This document shows, piece after piece, positions 24,816-33,604 of a stretch of DNA of 43,699 nucleotides. The translations under genes and the position numbers were made by a program. The stretch lies in NCBI RefSeq assembly GCF_000413855.1, contig NZ_ATGG01000051.1, positions 1 to 43,699 on the forward strand. The letters run 5' to 3'. The stretch is from Acinetobacter gyllenbergii CIP 110306 = MTCC 11365 (GTDB lineage Bacteria; Pseudomonadota; Gammaproteobacteria; Pseudomonadales; Moraxellaceae). Each line of letters opens with the position of its first letter. Position 1 is the first letter of the stretch. A model generated the notes under the pieces. The model was not told the DNA's origin. It saw only the letters and a program-made list of their open reading frames with translations, and made no database searches.

Positions 24816-25640
24816 ATGAAATATCAATTTTGTTTTATTTTAATTATTGTTGTAGCTGGTGCTTGTAGCTCGAACAATGAGAGAAGTATTTCTAAAGTAG
24901 AAGAAAATAAACTCATTTCAAAATATGAAAAAGAAATGAGTCAATCAAATTATAAAGAAGCATATAATACGCTTAACAATTTGGTTCATTATAAAAGTGA
25001 TTTTGCAAAAAATGAAATGGGCTATTTTTATGAAAATGGTCTACATGTCAACAAGGATATGAAAAAAGCAATTAGCTTATATGCTGAAGCGGGCAATAAT
25101 GATTACACTCCTGCTGTATATAATATAGGTAGATTAAGACTCGAAAGTAATCATGGGGCTGAAGCTTTTTCAATCTTAAAAAAAGCAGCATCTAACGATT
25201 ATGCCCCAGCAATCAATCTTATAGGTGTTATGTATAACAATGGAGAATATGTTGCGAAAGATTTAAATAAAGCACTTTCTTACTATAGTAAAGCTGCTAG
25301 TTTAGGAAATCCAGATGCTCAATTCAATTTGGGGCAAATGTACTTTTATGGTGAGGGAGTGAAGCAGAATTATAAAACATCTTTTTACTGGTACGATGCT
25401 TCTGCAAAACAAGATTATGATTTTGCTAAAATTCAGTTAGCTACCTTATATTACAAAGGCTATGGTGTTAAAAGAGATGTTGGGAAAGCTATAGATATTA
25501 TTCAGAAAATGGCAGAAAATGGCGACACCAATGCAATCTACAATATTAGACTCTATTACAAAGCGGCCGATGATCTTACTGGCTATGAATATTGGGATAA
25601 AAAATGCCAGAGTAATATAGCCTGTACAAAAGTTGATTAA
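24816..25640 (+). CDS. Sel1-repeat lipoprotein
   Basis: A 274-residue predicted lipoprotein (signal ending VAGAC). Its repeats (YSKAASLGNPDAQFNLGQMY, FYWYDASAKQDYDFAKIQLA) align in order with those of the minus-strand gene at 22330, including the VKQ/KKDYK and AENG endings, so the two are paralogues. It ends with a Cys pair (KKCQSNIAC). Function inferred as for the other Sel1 lipoproteins. Confidence 0.83.
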   Translation: MKYQFCFILIIVVAGACSSNNERSISKVEENKLISKYEKEMSQSNYKEAYNTLNNLVHYKSDFAKNEMGYFYENGLHVNKDMKKAISLYAEAGNNDYTPAVYNIGRLRLESNHGAEAFSILKKAASNDYAPAINLIGVMYNNGEYVAKDLNKALSYYSKAASLGNPDAQFNLGQMYFYGEGVKQNYKTSFYWYDASAKQDYDFAKIQLATLYYKGYGVKRDVGKAIDIIQKMAENGDTNAIYNIRLYYKAADDLTGYEYWDKKCQSNIACTKVD

Positions 25641-25682
25641 GAAAGCTATCCTATAATTATAAATATTTAAGGATTGATTGTT

Positions 25683-25847
25683 TTGAATTTTCTTTTAATT
25701 TTTCTAGTATTTTCTTTATCTACTATTTTATTAAATAGAGATAAAATTGAAGTGTTAGCAGAAGCTAAAGCTTAGTTATGGAAAGCTCATCTTCTTGGAA
25801 ATATTGAAGCAAAAACTAAGTTTGATGAGCTAAATGATGAAAATTAA
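25683..25847 (+). pseudogene. Collapsed Sel1 lipoprotein remnant
   Basis: Reads a hydrophobic signal (LNFLLIFLVFSLSTILL), then EAKA, TAG (25773-25775), LWKAHLLGNIEAKTKFDEL and TAA. The last part matches the final Sel1 unit of the 15109 gene (EAKEWLEKASLQGNTEAKDKL), with TAG in place of the Trp codon. The internal repeats have been deleted, leaving head and tail. Confidence 0.7.
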
Positions 25848-25895
25848 TTTTATAAGTTGTTGTATTTTATGTTTAATTTTCTGTTAGAGAAAGAA

Positions 25896-26345
25896 ATGCC
25901 AAAGCACATGAAGATATTACTCATTGTTCTAATGTTTGTTCCTCTGTCAAGTTGTTCTTTATTAGAGGAAAAATCATGCATCCATAATTTTAATAAGCGA
26001 GTGGTGGAACTCAGCCATGATATAAAAGTACAGCAAGCAATCCGTCGTATTGATCAGAATATTTTTTGTGGAAACCTAACTTATACTGAGTTCTATAATC
26101 ACGTAGATGTGTTACTAGAGGATTTGAATGATACTCAAAAACAAGATTTTTATACAGTTTTATTTTTTGCTGAATTCCATCGCAATGAAAATGGCGGTGA
26201 GTATGTTGAATTTTTGAATAAAAATAATATTAATATATATAAACAGTATAAACGAAAAATCAGTGATCAAAATTTATTGGCTAAAATGAAATATACAGAT
26301 GAAGAGTTTTTGAATATAAAAGCCTTGGGTAAGATGCTTCATTAA
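25896..26345 (+). CDS. Small lipoprotein, unknown
   Basis: A 149-residue predicted lipoprotein. ATG 25896 is chosen (AGAGAA just upstream); ATG 25908 is also possible. The signal ends PLSSC. The mature part is helical and charged (FNKRVVELSHDIKVQQAIRR, LTYTEFYNHVDVLLEDLND) and lacks the signature of the other small lipoproteins. I do not recognise a family. It is the last island-like gene before composition returns to normal. Confidence 0.72.
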   Translation: MPKHMKILLIVLMFVPLSSCSLLEEKSCIHNFNKRVVELSHDIKVQQAIRRIDQNIFCGNLTYTEFYNHVDVLLEDLNDTQKQDFYTVLFFAEFHRNENGGEYVEFLNKNNINIYKQYKRKISDQNLLAKMKYTDEEFLNIKALGKMLH

Positions 26346-26434
26346 TGTATTTTATTCGGATTTATTATATAATCTTGAAATTTTAGTTTGATAGCTAAAG
26401 TTATAAATTTTTAATTAAATATAAAGGGTATGTT

Positions 26435-27382
26435 TTGTCTTCTGTAAAATTTTCTTATATTGCTGGTTTTTGGCGTCGATCATTCGCTTTTCTTATTGAT
26501 TTATTACTGGTAGGAGGTTTCTGCTGGAGTACGATTCGACTTTTATCTAATTTTTTGCATCAATTCCCAGTTATATCTATTTTTATTGGATATTTCTTTG
26601 TTGTTTTATATTTTGGTTTGTTAAACAGTCATTTACACTCTGGACAAACTTTTGGCAAACAGCTTTTAAAAATCAGAGTGGCTGACACACATGGGAAAGA
26701 TCTTGCGGTAATCCCATCATTGCTTCGTTCAGCCATCTTGTTTGCACCATCATGCCTTATATCATTAAGTGGTTATTTTCCGATTTTACTATTATCTGAA
26801 TTATTCAATCTGTTGTTGGCCTGCTTACAAATTTTGCTTATTTATTTTTATATTTTTAACCGACAAAACCGCCGTTCCATTCATGACTTCGTTGCGGGTT
26901 CAATGGTGATTAATTTAAAAAAAGATGATCAAGAACAGCAAGTTCCTGAGATGTGGCCTAAGCATAAGATTTTTGCAGCATTGATTACGTTGGTGGGTTT
27001 AGGTATTGGAATTTCGTCTTTCAATTTGTTTGACCGTAATAATACTGTTGAAATTAAAAAGCTTAAGAACAGTCAACCAGAAATTATCCATGTAAAACGG
27101 ATTTCAGAAACGGAAGAAGAATCAGAGGCTCAACTCATTTTATTCGATGTGCAGATCAATGATCTAACAAAGCTTAATAATTCATTTTTCGCACAAGAGT
27201 TCGCAGATCATCTACAGATACTCGAGCCACAGTTAATAAATGACAGCAGTAACATTTCAATTCTTTTGAGCACGCGGCTTCAATTTGGCTTAGCCTCATC
27301 AATGGATTTGAATATGTACTCGGTTAAAAAAACGCAGCAAGGATTAAAGGTTGTAGAAGAGATTTCTACTGTAAATTTCTAA
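26435..27382 (+). CDS. RDD-family membrane protein
   Basis: A 315-residue protein with TTG start supported by AAAGGG (26423-26428) six bases before. Residues 8-165 form an RDD domain: the GFWRRSFAFLIDLLLV opening (Arg and Asp of the name), GQTFGKQLLKIRV, and RRSIHDFVAGSMVI, with about four transmembrane helices. One more helix (about 180-198) leads to a soluble C-terminal domain of about 115 residues. RDD proteins are mostly uncharacterised; some act in ion transport. It sits between the immunity island and the porin and is probably chromosomal backbone. Confidence 0.85.
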   Translation: MSSVKFSYIAGFWRRSFAFLIDLLLVGGFCWSTIRLLSNFLHQFPVISIFIGYFFVVLYFGLLNSHLHSGQTFGKQLLKIRVADTHGKDLAVIPSLLRSAILFAPSCLISLSGYFPILLLSELFNLLLACLQILLIYFYIFNRQNRRSIHDFVAGSMVINLKKDDQEQQVPEMWPKHKIFAALITLVGLGIGISSFNLFDRNNTVEIKKLKNSQPEIIHVKRISETEEESEAQLILFDVQINDLTKLNNSFFAQEFADHLQILEPQLINDSSNISILLSTRLQFGLASSMDLNMYSVKKTQQGLKVVEEISTVNF

Positions 27383-27395
27383 ACCATAAAAAAGA

Positions 27396-27453
27396 GCTAA
27401 AGCTATCTATTGCATGAATTAAACCTTTAAATTTACGTGTAGATAGCTTCAGC
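27396..27453. terminator. Long-loop inverted repeat after the RDD gene
   Basis: GCTAAAGCTATCTA (27396-27409) pairs with TAGATAGCTTCAGC (27440-27453) with one mismatch and a 30-base loop. It lies just after the RDD stop and before the porin gene; it may be a terminator or an mRNA stabiliser. Confidence 0.4.
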
Positions 27454-27569
27454 ATTTCTAATCCTGTTTCATTAAACACACTCCGTAAAGACCGACTTTA
27501 TAGTTTAAGCGTTGTTTGTCTGCATGAATTTCTTCATTTTCTTATGAGGTTAAACAAGGACGTACAACA

Positions 27570-28754
27570 ATGAAAAAAGCACTATTTCTCTTGGGTTCAA
27601 TGGGTATCTTGGCAAATACGCCAGTCTTGGCTGCCGATTTCAGTATCGGTGATCCGAAAACACAAGCGGGTGAACTGAAACTGACGGGCGCCATCCGTAC
27701 CCGCTATATCCATAAAGACTATATTGTCGAAGCCAATGAAGGTTCCAAAAACGATGACTGGCGACTGGCAGATATCAAAGCGGTGCTCAGTTATGAAAAC
27801 CCAAACTGGATTGCCTCAATGGATGTGCGTTGCTACCAGTATGACCGCTTATGTGATGCACTCTTTTTAAAAGATGCTTGGGCAGGCTATAAGTTTTCAG
27901 ATCAGCAACGACTGACAGTCGGTTTTCAGTCGGTTGATTTTGGCTTCGGGCGACTCTGGGGTAATAGCTATTATGAAACTTTGCTGAATACCGTTGGACT
28001 GGAAGATATCCAAAACCTTGGAGTGAAGTATCAGTTTAAGGACAATCTGTATAACTTCATTCTCGGTTTTTACCCGACTGATGGTGGTAATTACAAAGGC
28101 ACCTCCAAAGATTCAAGTCGTTATAGCGGTAACTTTGTTCGAGCCGATGATTTGACCCAAGGTACCGATATTGATGAAAAGAATATGTGGGTGACGCGCT
28201 TATCTCGAAAGTTTGAGCTCGATCAATCTCAGAATTTCTCCACGGAAATTGGCGGCTCTTACTGGTATTCGGAATTGGAAAATAATCGTACCAATAAAGA
28301 CGGGCACCGTAGTACATGGAGCATTTTTAGTACCACCAACTATCAGGCATGGCAATGGTTGTTCTTGGCAGGAGAGCAGGACATTAAAAATGCAGATGAT
28401 CTTTTGCCAAAAAGTTCGACCATTGGTGCATTTGATTATCCTTATCAGGTGGCCAACAAAGGCAAATATATGGCCAATGAAATTAACTACACCTTTGCCA
28501 AGCCTTTCCATCAGTTGGAAAATATTAAACCTTATGTGTCGTATAGCCGTTTTTATAAAGACGAGTCAGGCTATCAAGATTCGGATCGTTTAATTGCAGG
28601 CTTGTATTTTAATTATAAAAAAGTCGGCATACAGGGTGAATATATCTGGAGTCGCAATGACCCAATGACGGGCAGTGGTGCGGATGGCCTTGCTCAAGGT
28701 GACAGCAATCAATGGAATAAATTGTTCTATTTATCGTTGGGTTATTACTTCTAA
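27570..28754 (+). CDS. Outer-membrane porin
   Basis: A 394-residue beta-barrel protein with a Sec signal cleaved after about PVLAA (residues 18-22). The mature protein has alternating aromatic/polar strands (TGAIRTRYIHKDYIVE, NWIASMDVRCYQYDRLC, FLKDAWAGYKFSDQQRLTVG) and ends in Phe (FYLSLGYYF), the outer-membrane insertion signal. A strong terminator follows. I cannot name the substrate. Its place beside the carnitine locus suggests solute uptake, but it is separated by convergent genes and may be independent. Confidence 0.85.
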   Translation: MKKALFLLGSMGILANTPVLAADFSIGDPKTQAGELKLTGAIRTRYIHKDYIVEANEGSKNDDWRLADIKAVLSYENPNWIASMDVRCYQYDRLCDALFLKDAWAGYKFSDQQRLTVGFQSVDFGFGRLWGNSYYETLLNTVGLEDIQNLGVKYQFKDNLYNFILGFYPTDGGNYKGTSKDSSRYSGNFVRADDLTQGTDIDEKNMWVTRLSRKFELDQSQNFSTEIGGSYWYSELENNRTNKDGHRSTWSIFSTTNYQAWQWLFLAGEQDIKNADDLLPKSSTIGAFDYPYQVANKGKYMANEINYTFAKPFHQLENIKPYVSYSRFYKDESGYQDSDRLIAGLYFNYKKVGIQGEYIWSRNDPMTGSGADGLAQGDSNQWNKLFYLSLGYYF

Positions 28755-28772
28755 ACTCAGCGTTGAAAATGA

Positions 28773-28803
28773 GTCAGTCTGTTTGCGATAGACTGGCTTT
28801 TTT
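28773..28803 (+). terminator. Rho-independent terminator after porin
   Basis: GTCAGTCT (28773-28780) pairs with AGACTGGC (28790-28797) with one G:T pair, followed by a T-run. It lies 19 bp after the porin stop and just before the convergent EamA gene end. Confidence 0.85.
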
Positions 28804-28806
28804 CGT

Positions 28807-29640
28807 TTAGGCGGTTCTTAAGATCAAAGCACCAATTAAAATGAGACATGAGGAGATAATCCGTACCGCATTGATGCGTTCTTTTAGAATAAAGATCGAA
28901 ATCAATGTCGCAAATAAAATTGAGGTTTCTCTTAGTGCGGCAACAATCGCAATAGGTGCAAGCGTCATTGCCCATAGCGCCAAACCATAAGAGAAAAATG
29001 AACCGATGCCACCAATTAAGCCCAAATGCCAATTACGACGGAAATATGCACCCATCTGACGATATTGCATTCTCAATGCAAACATAAAAAAGATCAGACC
29101 AGACAGCACGAAACTCCACAGGATATAAGCAATTGGCGAACCAGACAGGCGAATCCCATGACCATCCAGCAAGGTATATCCTGCAATCAAGACGGCATTC
29201 AGCAAAGCCAGACCAATACCTTTACGTCCCGTTTGGGGAGCAGCCAGAATCATCGATAAAATGCCGATGGAAATAGTGATGATGCCAAGCCATGCATTGA
29301 AATGTAGTTGTTCATGCAGTAATAAGGTGCCTAAAACGGCCACAATCAGCGGCGCTGTACCACGCATCAAGGGATAGGTCAGGCCCATATCGGCAACGCG
29401 ATAGATTTTAGCCACCATGCCAAAATACAGAATTTGTATTGCCGTTGAAGCCAGAATATAAGGCCAGCTCTCGCGATGCGGCATGGGGAAAAAGGGCAGC
29501 AGTAGCGCTGCTAAAACTGCTGCTGATGCAGTGACCAATACCGTGGTTAAAAACTTATTTGTGCCTGCTTTTACAATGGCATTCCATGTGGCATGGCATA
29601 CCGCTGCGATTAAAATAAGGACAAATATTGCCGTGCTCAT
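28807..29640 (-). CDS. EamA/DMT-family transporter
   Basis: A 277-residue inner-membrane protein with about ten helices in two EamA repeats (residues 1-135 and 145-275). The first opens AAVCHATWNAIVKAG, the second LALLNAVLIAGYTLLDG. These are drug/metabolite-type exporters; the substrate is not readable. It follows the LysR gene on the same strand with a 75-bp gap and may be co-transcribed with it. Possible roles in the carnitine context (export of a metabolite) are speculation. Confidence 0.88.
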   Translation of the reverse strand: MSTAIFVLILIAAVCHATWNAIVKAGTNKFLTTVLVTASAAVLAALLLPFFPMPHRESWPYILASTAIQILYFGMVAKIYRVADMGLTYPLMRGTAPLIVAVLGTLLLHEQLHFNAWLGIITISIGILSMILAAPQTGRKGIGLALLNAVLIAGYTLLDGHGIRLSGSPIAYILWSFVLSGLIFFMFALRMQYRQMGAYFRRNWHLGLIGGIGSFFSYGLALWAMTLAPIAIVAALRETSILFATLISIFILKERINAVRIISSCLILIGALILRTA

Positions 29641-29715
29641 AGGCTGCCTGCTGATTCATGATTTCGCTAATGTGCATGATGTTGCTGAAAAAAGAAAGCA
29701 GGCAGCTGATTGCGA

Positions 29716-30696
29716 TTATAAAAAGACTTTTTCCGTATTCGGATTGATTGGCTCAATCGGCTGGATCAACTGACCTCGAGTCAGATTCTGAACATGTTGT
29801 AAGCGGTTGATCAATTCATTTTGAATAAACAGGATACAGGTCTGTAATTTAGATGAGCTTTTTAAACGTGAAGGATAGACCGCCCAAACATCAGCATCTT
29901 GCCAGTATTCAGGCAAGATATGCTGCAATTCACCGCTAATTAGTTCATCGGCGACATCCCAGATTGAACGTAAGATAATGCCATGTCCCTCAATCGCCAA
30001 CTGGTGAATAATCTCGCCATTATTGGAGATAAAGCGCGGCGTGACATGTACCGACCGATCTTCCGAAGGATGACGTAATTTCCACAATACTGAGGATTGA
30101 TCTCGTTCACTGATGGTGAGGCAATCGTGATTGCGTAAATCTTCCAGACTTTCAGGCATGCCGTGTTTGAGCAAATAACTGGGCGCTGCGCAAAATATCC
30201 GAAAATTAGACATCAATTTTTTCGCAATCATATTAGGGGCAATGTCATTACCAATCCGAATATCCAGATCAATGCTGTGCTGAATCAGGTCTTTGGTGTT
30301 ATCGATGGTATCGAACTGAATTTCCAGTTTGGGGTACATGGTCATCAATTTAGACAAGATGGGCGCAACATGTTTACGGCCAAAACCAAAGCTGCTGACA
30401 ATGTCGAGATGACCTGTGGGCGTGCTTAAGGGGTTATTCACCAGCTCACTGATTTCATCAAACTCATCCAAAATATTGGAGACTCGATCCAGAATCAGTT
30501 TGCCATCTTCGGTCAAACTGACATGGCGGGTGCTGCGATGGAACAGTTTGCAGTTTAGGTTGGTTTCTAAAATATTAATGCGTTTACTGATAAATGCAGG
30601 TGAAGCACCCAGCTCCTCAGCTGAATCGACAAAACTCTTGCGTTTGGCGACTGTGCAAAAAACCTTTAAATCCGATAGGTTAGGTAGATTATTCAC
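29716..30696 (-). CDS. LysR-type regulator of the carnitine operon
   Basis: A 326-residue LysR transcription factor. A winged helix-turn-helix lies at residues 5-65 (LKVFCTVAKRKSFVDSAEEL, then PAFISKRINILE), and a periplasmic-binding-like effector domain follows from about 95. It is divergent from the D-malate dehydrogenase gene across 100 bp, the usual LysR arrangement, with a TGCTG-AAAA-CAGCA palindrome in between. A. baumannii carnitine degradation is known to be under a LysR-type regulator, which fits. Carnitine or a product is the likely effector. Confidence 0.9.
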   Translation of the reverse strand: MNNLPNLSDLKVFCTVAKRKSFVDSAEELGASPAFISKRINILETNLNCKLFHRSTRHVSLTEDGKLILDRVSNILDEFDEISELVNNPLSTPTGHLDIVSSFGFGRKHVAPILSKLMTMYPKLEIQFDTIDNTKDLIQHSIDLDIRIGNDIAPNMIAKKLMSNFRIFCAAPSYLLKHGMPESLEDLRNHDCLTISERDQSSVLWKLRHPSEDRSVHVTPRFISNNGEIIHQLAIEGHGIILRSIWDVADELISGELQHILPEYWQDADVWAVYPSRLKSSSKLQTCILFIQNELINRLQHVQNLTRGQLIQPIEPINPNTEKVFL

Positions 30697-30739
30697 GATC
30701 CGTGTCCATTGGGGTGATAGTTTTCTTATTGATCATTGT

Positions 30740-30753
30740 TGCTGAAAACAGCA
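30740..30753. promoter_or_regulatory. Candidate LysR operator
   Basis: TGCTGAAAACAGCA is a perfect 5-4-5 palindrome in the 100-bp gap between the divergent LysR and D-malate dehydrogenase genes. Its position and dyad form suit a LysR recognition site; binding is inferred. Confidence 0.5.
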
Positions 30754-30796
30754 TGTTTACAGCTAAGGATATTAACCAAAGGTGTAAGGGAGCGTT

Positions 30797-31909
30797 ATGG
30801 CAAAAAAGTATAAAGTTGCCACGATTGCGGGTGATGGGATTGGTTTAGAAGTTCTACCAGAAGGCATCAAGGTTGTAAAGGCAGCGGCAGACAAATATGG
30901 CATTCAAGTTCAAATGGATAGCTTCGATTGGGCCAGCTGTGATTACTACCTTGAACACGGCAAAATGATGCCGGATAACTGGTTTGAGGTCCTGCAGGAA
31001 TATGATGCAATCTTCTTTGGTGCGGTGGGATGGCCTGAAAAGGTGCCTGATCACATTTCACTATGGGGATCATTGCTGCAGTTCCGTCGTCGTTTTGATC
31101 AGTATGTGAATTTACGCCCTGTTCGGTTAATGCCTGGGGTGAAATGTCCACTGGCTGGCAAACAACCGGGCGATATCGATTTTTATGTAGTGCGTGAAAA
31201 CAGTGAAGGTGAGTATTCAGCCATTGGCGGTAAAGCCTTTGAAGGTACTGATCGTGAGTTTGTGTTGCAGGAAGCTGTTTTTACCCGTCATGGTGTTGAT
31301 CGCATCTTAAAATATGCCTTTGAATTTGCTGATCAGCGTGAGGCTAAAAAAATCACGGCTGCGACCAAATCCAATGGCATTGCCGTCAGCATGCCGTACT
31401 GGGATGAACGTGTCGATGCAATGGCAAAACAATATCCACAGATCAAGGCAGATAAGCAACATGTTGATATTTTAGCGGCACGTTTTGTCTTACAGCCTGA
31501 GCGTTTTGATGTGGTGGTGGCATCGAATTTATTTGGGGATATCTTGTCAGATTTAGGACCAGCCTGTACAGGCACCATTGGTTTGGCGGCTTCAGCCAAC
31601 CTCAACCCTGAACGTAAGTTTCCTTCGCTATTTGAACCCGTACACGGTTCAGCACCAGATATTTACGGACAACAAATTGCCAACCCAATTGCGGCGATCT
31701 GGTCGGGTGCCATGATGCTGGATTTCTTGGCAGATGGAGATGAGCAGGTGATTCAGGCAGGACAAGAGATTATGCAGGCGATTGAGCATGTGTTGGTACA
31801 TGGCCCGAAAACGCCTGATGTCGGTGGAACTGCAAAAACTTATGAAGTGGGTGATGCGATTGCATCCTGTGTGACTCAGCAAAAAATGGATTTATTCGCG
31901 ATGGAGTAA
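30797..31909 (+). CDS. dmlA: D-malate dehydrogenase (decarboxylating) / tartrate dehydrogenase family
   Basis: A 370-residue NAD-dependent beta-decarboxylating dehydrogenase of the isopropylmalate/tartrate family. Visible motifs: GDGIG (about 13-17), LRPVRLMPG, YVVRENSEGEYS, the substrate/metal-binding SNLFGDILSDLG, and EPVHGSAPDIYG. AAGGGAG lies just before ATG. As first gene of the carnitine operon it should convert D-malate, made from malic semialdehyde, to pyruvate and CO2. The family also takes tartrate, so the substrate is assigned from context. Confidence 0.9.
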   Translation: MAKKYKVATIAGDGIGLEVLPEGIKVVKAAADKYGIQVQMDSFDWASCDYYLEHGKMMPDNWFEVLQEYDAIFFGAVGWPEKVPDHISLWGSLLQFRRRFDQYVNLRPVRLMPGVKCPLAGKQPGDIDFYVVRENSEGEYSAIGGKAFEGTDREFVLQEAVFTRHGVDRILKYAFEFADQREAKKITAATKSNGIAVSMPYWDERVDAMAKQYPQIKADKQHVDILAARFVLQPERFDVVVASNLFGDILSDLGPACTGTIGLAASANLNPERKFPSLFEPVHGSAPDIYGQQIANPIAAIWSGAMMLDFLADGDEQVIQAGQEIMQAIEHVLVHGPKTPDVGGTAKTYEVGDAIASCVTQQKMDLFAME

Positions 31910-31954
31910 GTACCCCTGAGGGAATAGTCACTATCCGAGATGGATTGAATAGAT

Positions 31955-33604
31955 ATGGATAATCAAATTACAAAGCCTTATACAGATAAGACGCTTGCGA
32001 TCACCAGCCTTGCCGTTGTATTTACTTCGGTGGCTGGGCTGGCAATCTACTCATCTGAATCAATACAACTGGCTGCAAAATGGATGCAGTGGACTACGTC
32101 GGTGTTTACCACGCCAGTCCTGTTATTTGCTTTTTTATCAATTATTTTTACCTTCGGTTTGGCCTTCAGTAAATACGGCAAAATCAAGCTCGGTGAAGGT
32201 AAGCCCCAATACAGCACCATGTCATGGATTTTCATGTTCATTTTGTCGGGGATTGGATCTTCAACCTTGTACTGGGGCTTTTTAGACTGGGCCTATTATT
32301 ATCAAACTCCCGGGTTAAATTTAGCCCCTGAGTCGGCGGAAGCACTGAAATACAGCGTGGCTTATTCCTTCTTTCACTCTGGTCTAAGTGCGTGGTCGAT
32401 CTATGCTTTGGCGTCGATTTCACTGTGCTATAGCTACCATGTCAGAAAGAATAAAGGGCTGAGTCTGGCATCTGTGATTGAAGCAGTAACGGGCTTTAAA
32501 GCAACAGGTCCAGTTGGTCGTGTGGTTGATCTGATGTTCTTGCTGTGTATGTTTGGCGCCTTGACCATTTCACTGGTACTGACTGCGGTGACTTTTACCA
32601 ACATTCTGTCGCAGCTCACGGGTATTCCCAATACCTTCATGACCAAAGTCATCATTATCTTGGCGGTGTCGGTACTATTCGCACTCAGCTCTTATGTTGG
32701 TATGGATAAAGGCATGCAGCGTTTGAGTCATATGGTGTGTTTGGGCGTGGTGCTGTTTGCGATCTATGTGCTGTGCTTTGGACCAACCCAATTCATTATG
32801 AATAATTCATTGATGAGCTTTGGCCTGATGGCGACCAACTTTGTCGATATGAGTCTGTTTACCGATCCGATGGGCGATGGAAAGTTCACCCGTGAATGGA
32901 CTGTATTCTATTGGTTATGGTGGATTTCTTATGCACCCGGTGTGGCCTTATTTGTGACCCGTGTATCTAAAGGACGCACCATCAAAGAAGTGATTCTTGC
33001 CATGGTCATCGGCGGTAGCGTTGGTTTATGGTTCATCTTTGGGGTATTTGAAAATTATAGCGTTCACAGCTTCATTCACGGCATAGTCAATGTGCCGCAA
33101 ATCTTGAGCCAGCAAGGTGGTGAAGTTGCGATTGGTCAACTACTCGGTTTATTGCCAGCAGGTAAGCTGATGATGTGGTTGTTCCTTGGCATTATGGTGA
33201 TTTTCCTTGCAGCACATATGGATGCGGTGGGCTATGCGGTTTCTGCAACCTGTACCCGTGGCCTAAGCGAAGGGCAAGATCCATCTCCGAATGCGCGTTT
33301 GTTTTGGTGTCTGATGTTAACCCTAGTGCCGATTGCGATGATTTTTTCGAAGGCACCTTTAGACACCATGAAAACTGCCACCATTGTGACTGCCTTACCG
33401 TTTATTGTGATTATTCTGGTACAGACCTATGGCTTGGTGAAATGGTTGATTGAAGATTATTCCAAAGTGCCATCGCATTTGATTGAACAGCGCAGCTTTA
33501 GTGATTTGGAAGCGCTAGAGCATACTGACCCAAATCAACAGATGCAGATTGATATTGCGGCAACCGCACTGGCACATAAAAGCAGTCAAAAGGAATTGTC
33601 ATGA
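31955..33604 (+). CDS. BCCT-family carnitine/betaine transporter
   Basis: A 549-residue inner-membrane protein with about twelve helices. It has the BCCT signatures: GIGSSTLYWGFLDWAYYY (third helix) and the Trp-rich REWTVFYWLWWISYAPG segment (about 305-325) that lines the substrate site. BCCT carriers import trimethylammonium compounds by ion symport or exchange. In this operon L-carnitine, or a related trimethylamine, is the probable substrate. The stop overlaps the next start by four bases (ATGA), so expression is coupled to the hydrolase. Confidence 0.92.
   Translation: MDNQITKPYTDKTLAITSLAVVFTSVAGLAIYSSESIQLAAKWMQWTTSVFTTPVLLFAFLSIIFTFGLAFSKYGKIKLGEGKPQYSTMSWIFMFILSGIGSSTLYWGFLDWAYYYQTPGLNLAPESAEALKYSVAYSFFHSGLSAWSIYALASISLCYSYHVRKNKGLSLASVIEAVTGFKATGPVGRVVDLMFLLCMFGALTISLVLTAVTFTNILSQLTGIPNTFMTKVIIILAVSVLFALSSYVGMDKGMQRLSHMVCLGVVLFAIYVLCFGPTQFIMNNSLMSFGLMATNFVDMSLFTDPMGDGKFTREWTVFYWLWWISYAPGVALFVTRVSKGRTIKEVILAMVIGGSVGLWFIFGVFENYSVHSFIHGIVNVPQILSQQGGEVAIGQLLGLLPAGKLMMWLFLGIMVIFLAAHMDAVGYAVSATCTRGLSEGQDPSPNARLFWCLMLTLVPIAMIFSKAPLDTMKTATIVTALPFIVIILVQTYGLVKWLIEDYSKVPSHLIEQRSFSDLEALEHTDPNQQMQIDIAATALAHKSSQKELS

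Noticed and set aside
8676..26345. Mobile element as the driver of the island
   Set aside because: No transposase, integrase, terminal inverted repeats or tRNA attachment site could be seen; homologous recombination between repeats explains the structure.
28200..28593. Overlapping ORFs on both strands inside the porin gene
   Set aside because: The porin frame is continuous with a signal peptide and terminal Phe; the others are shadows.
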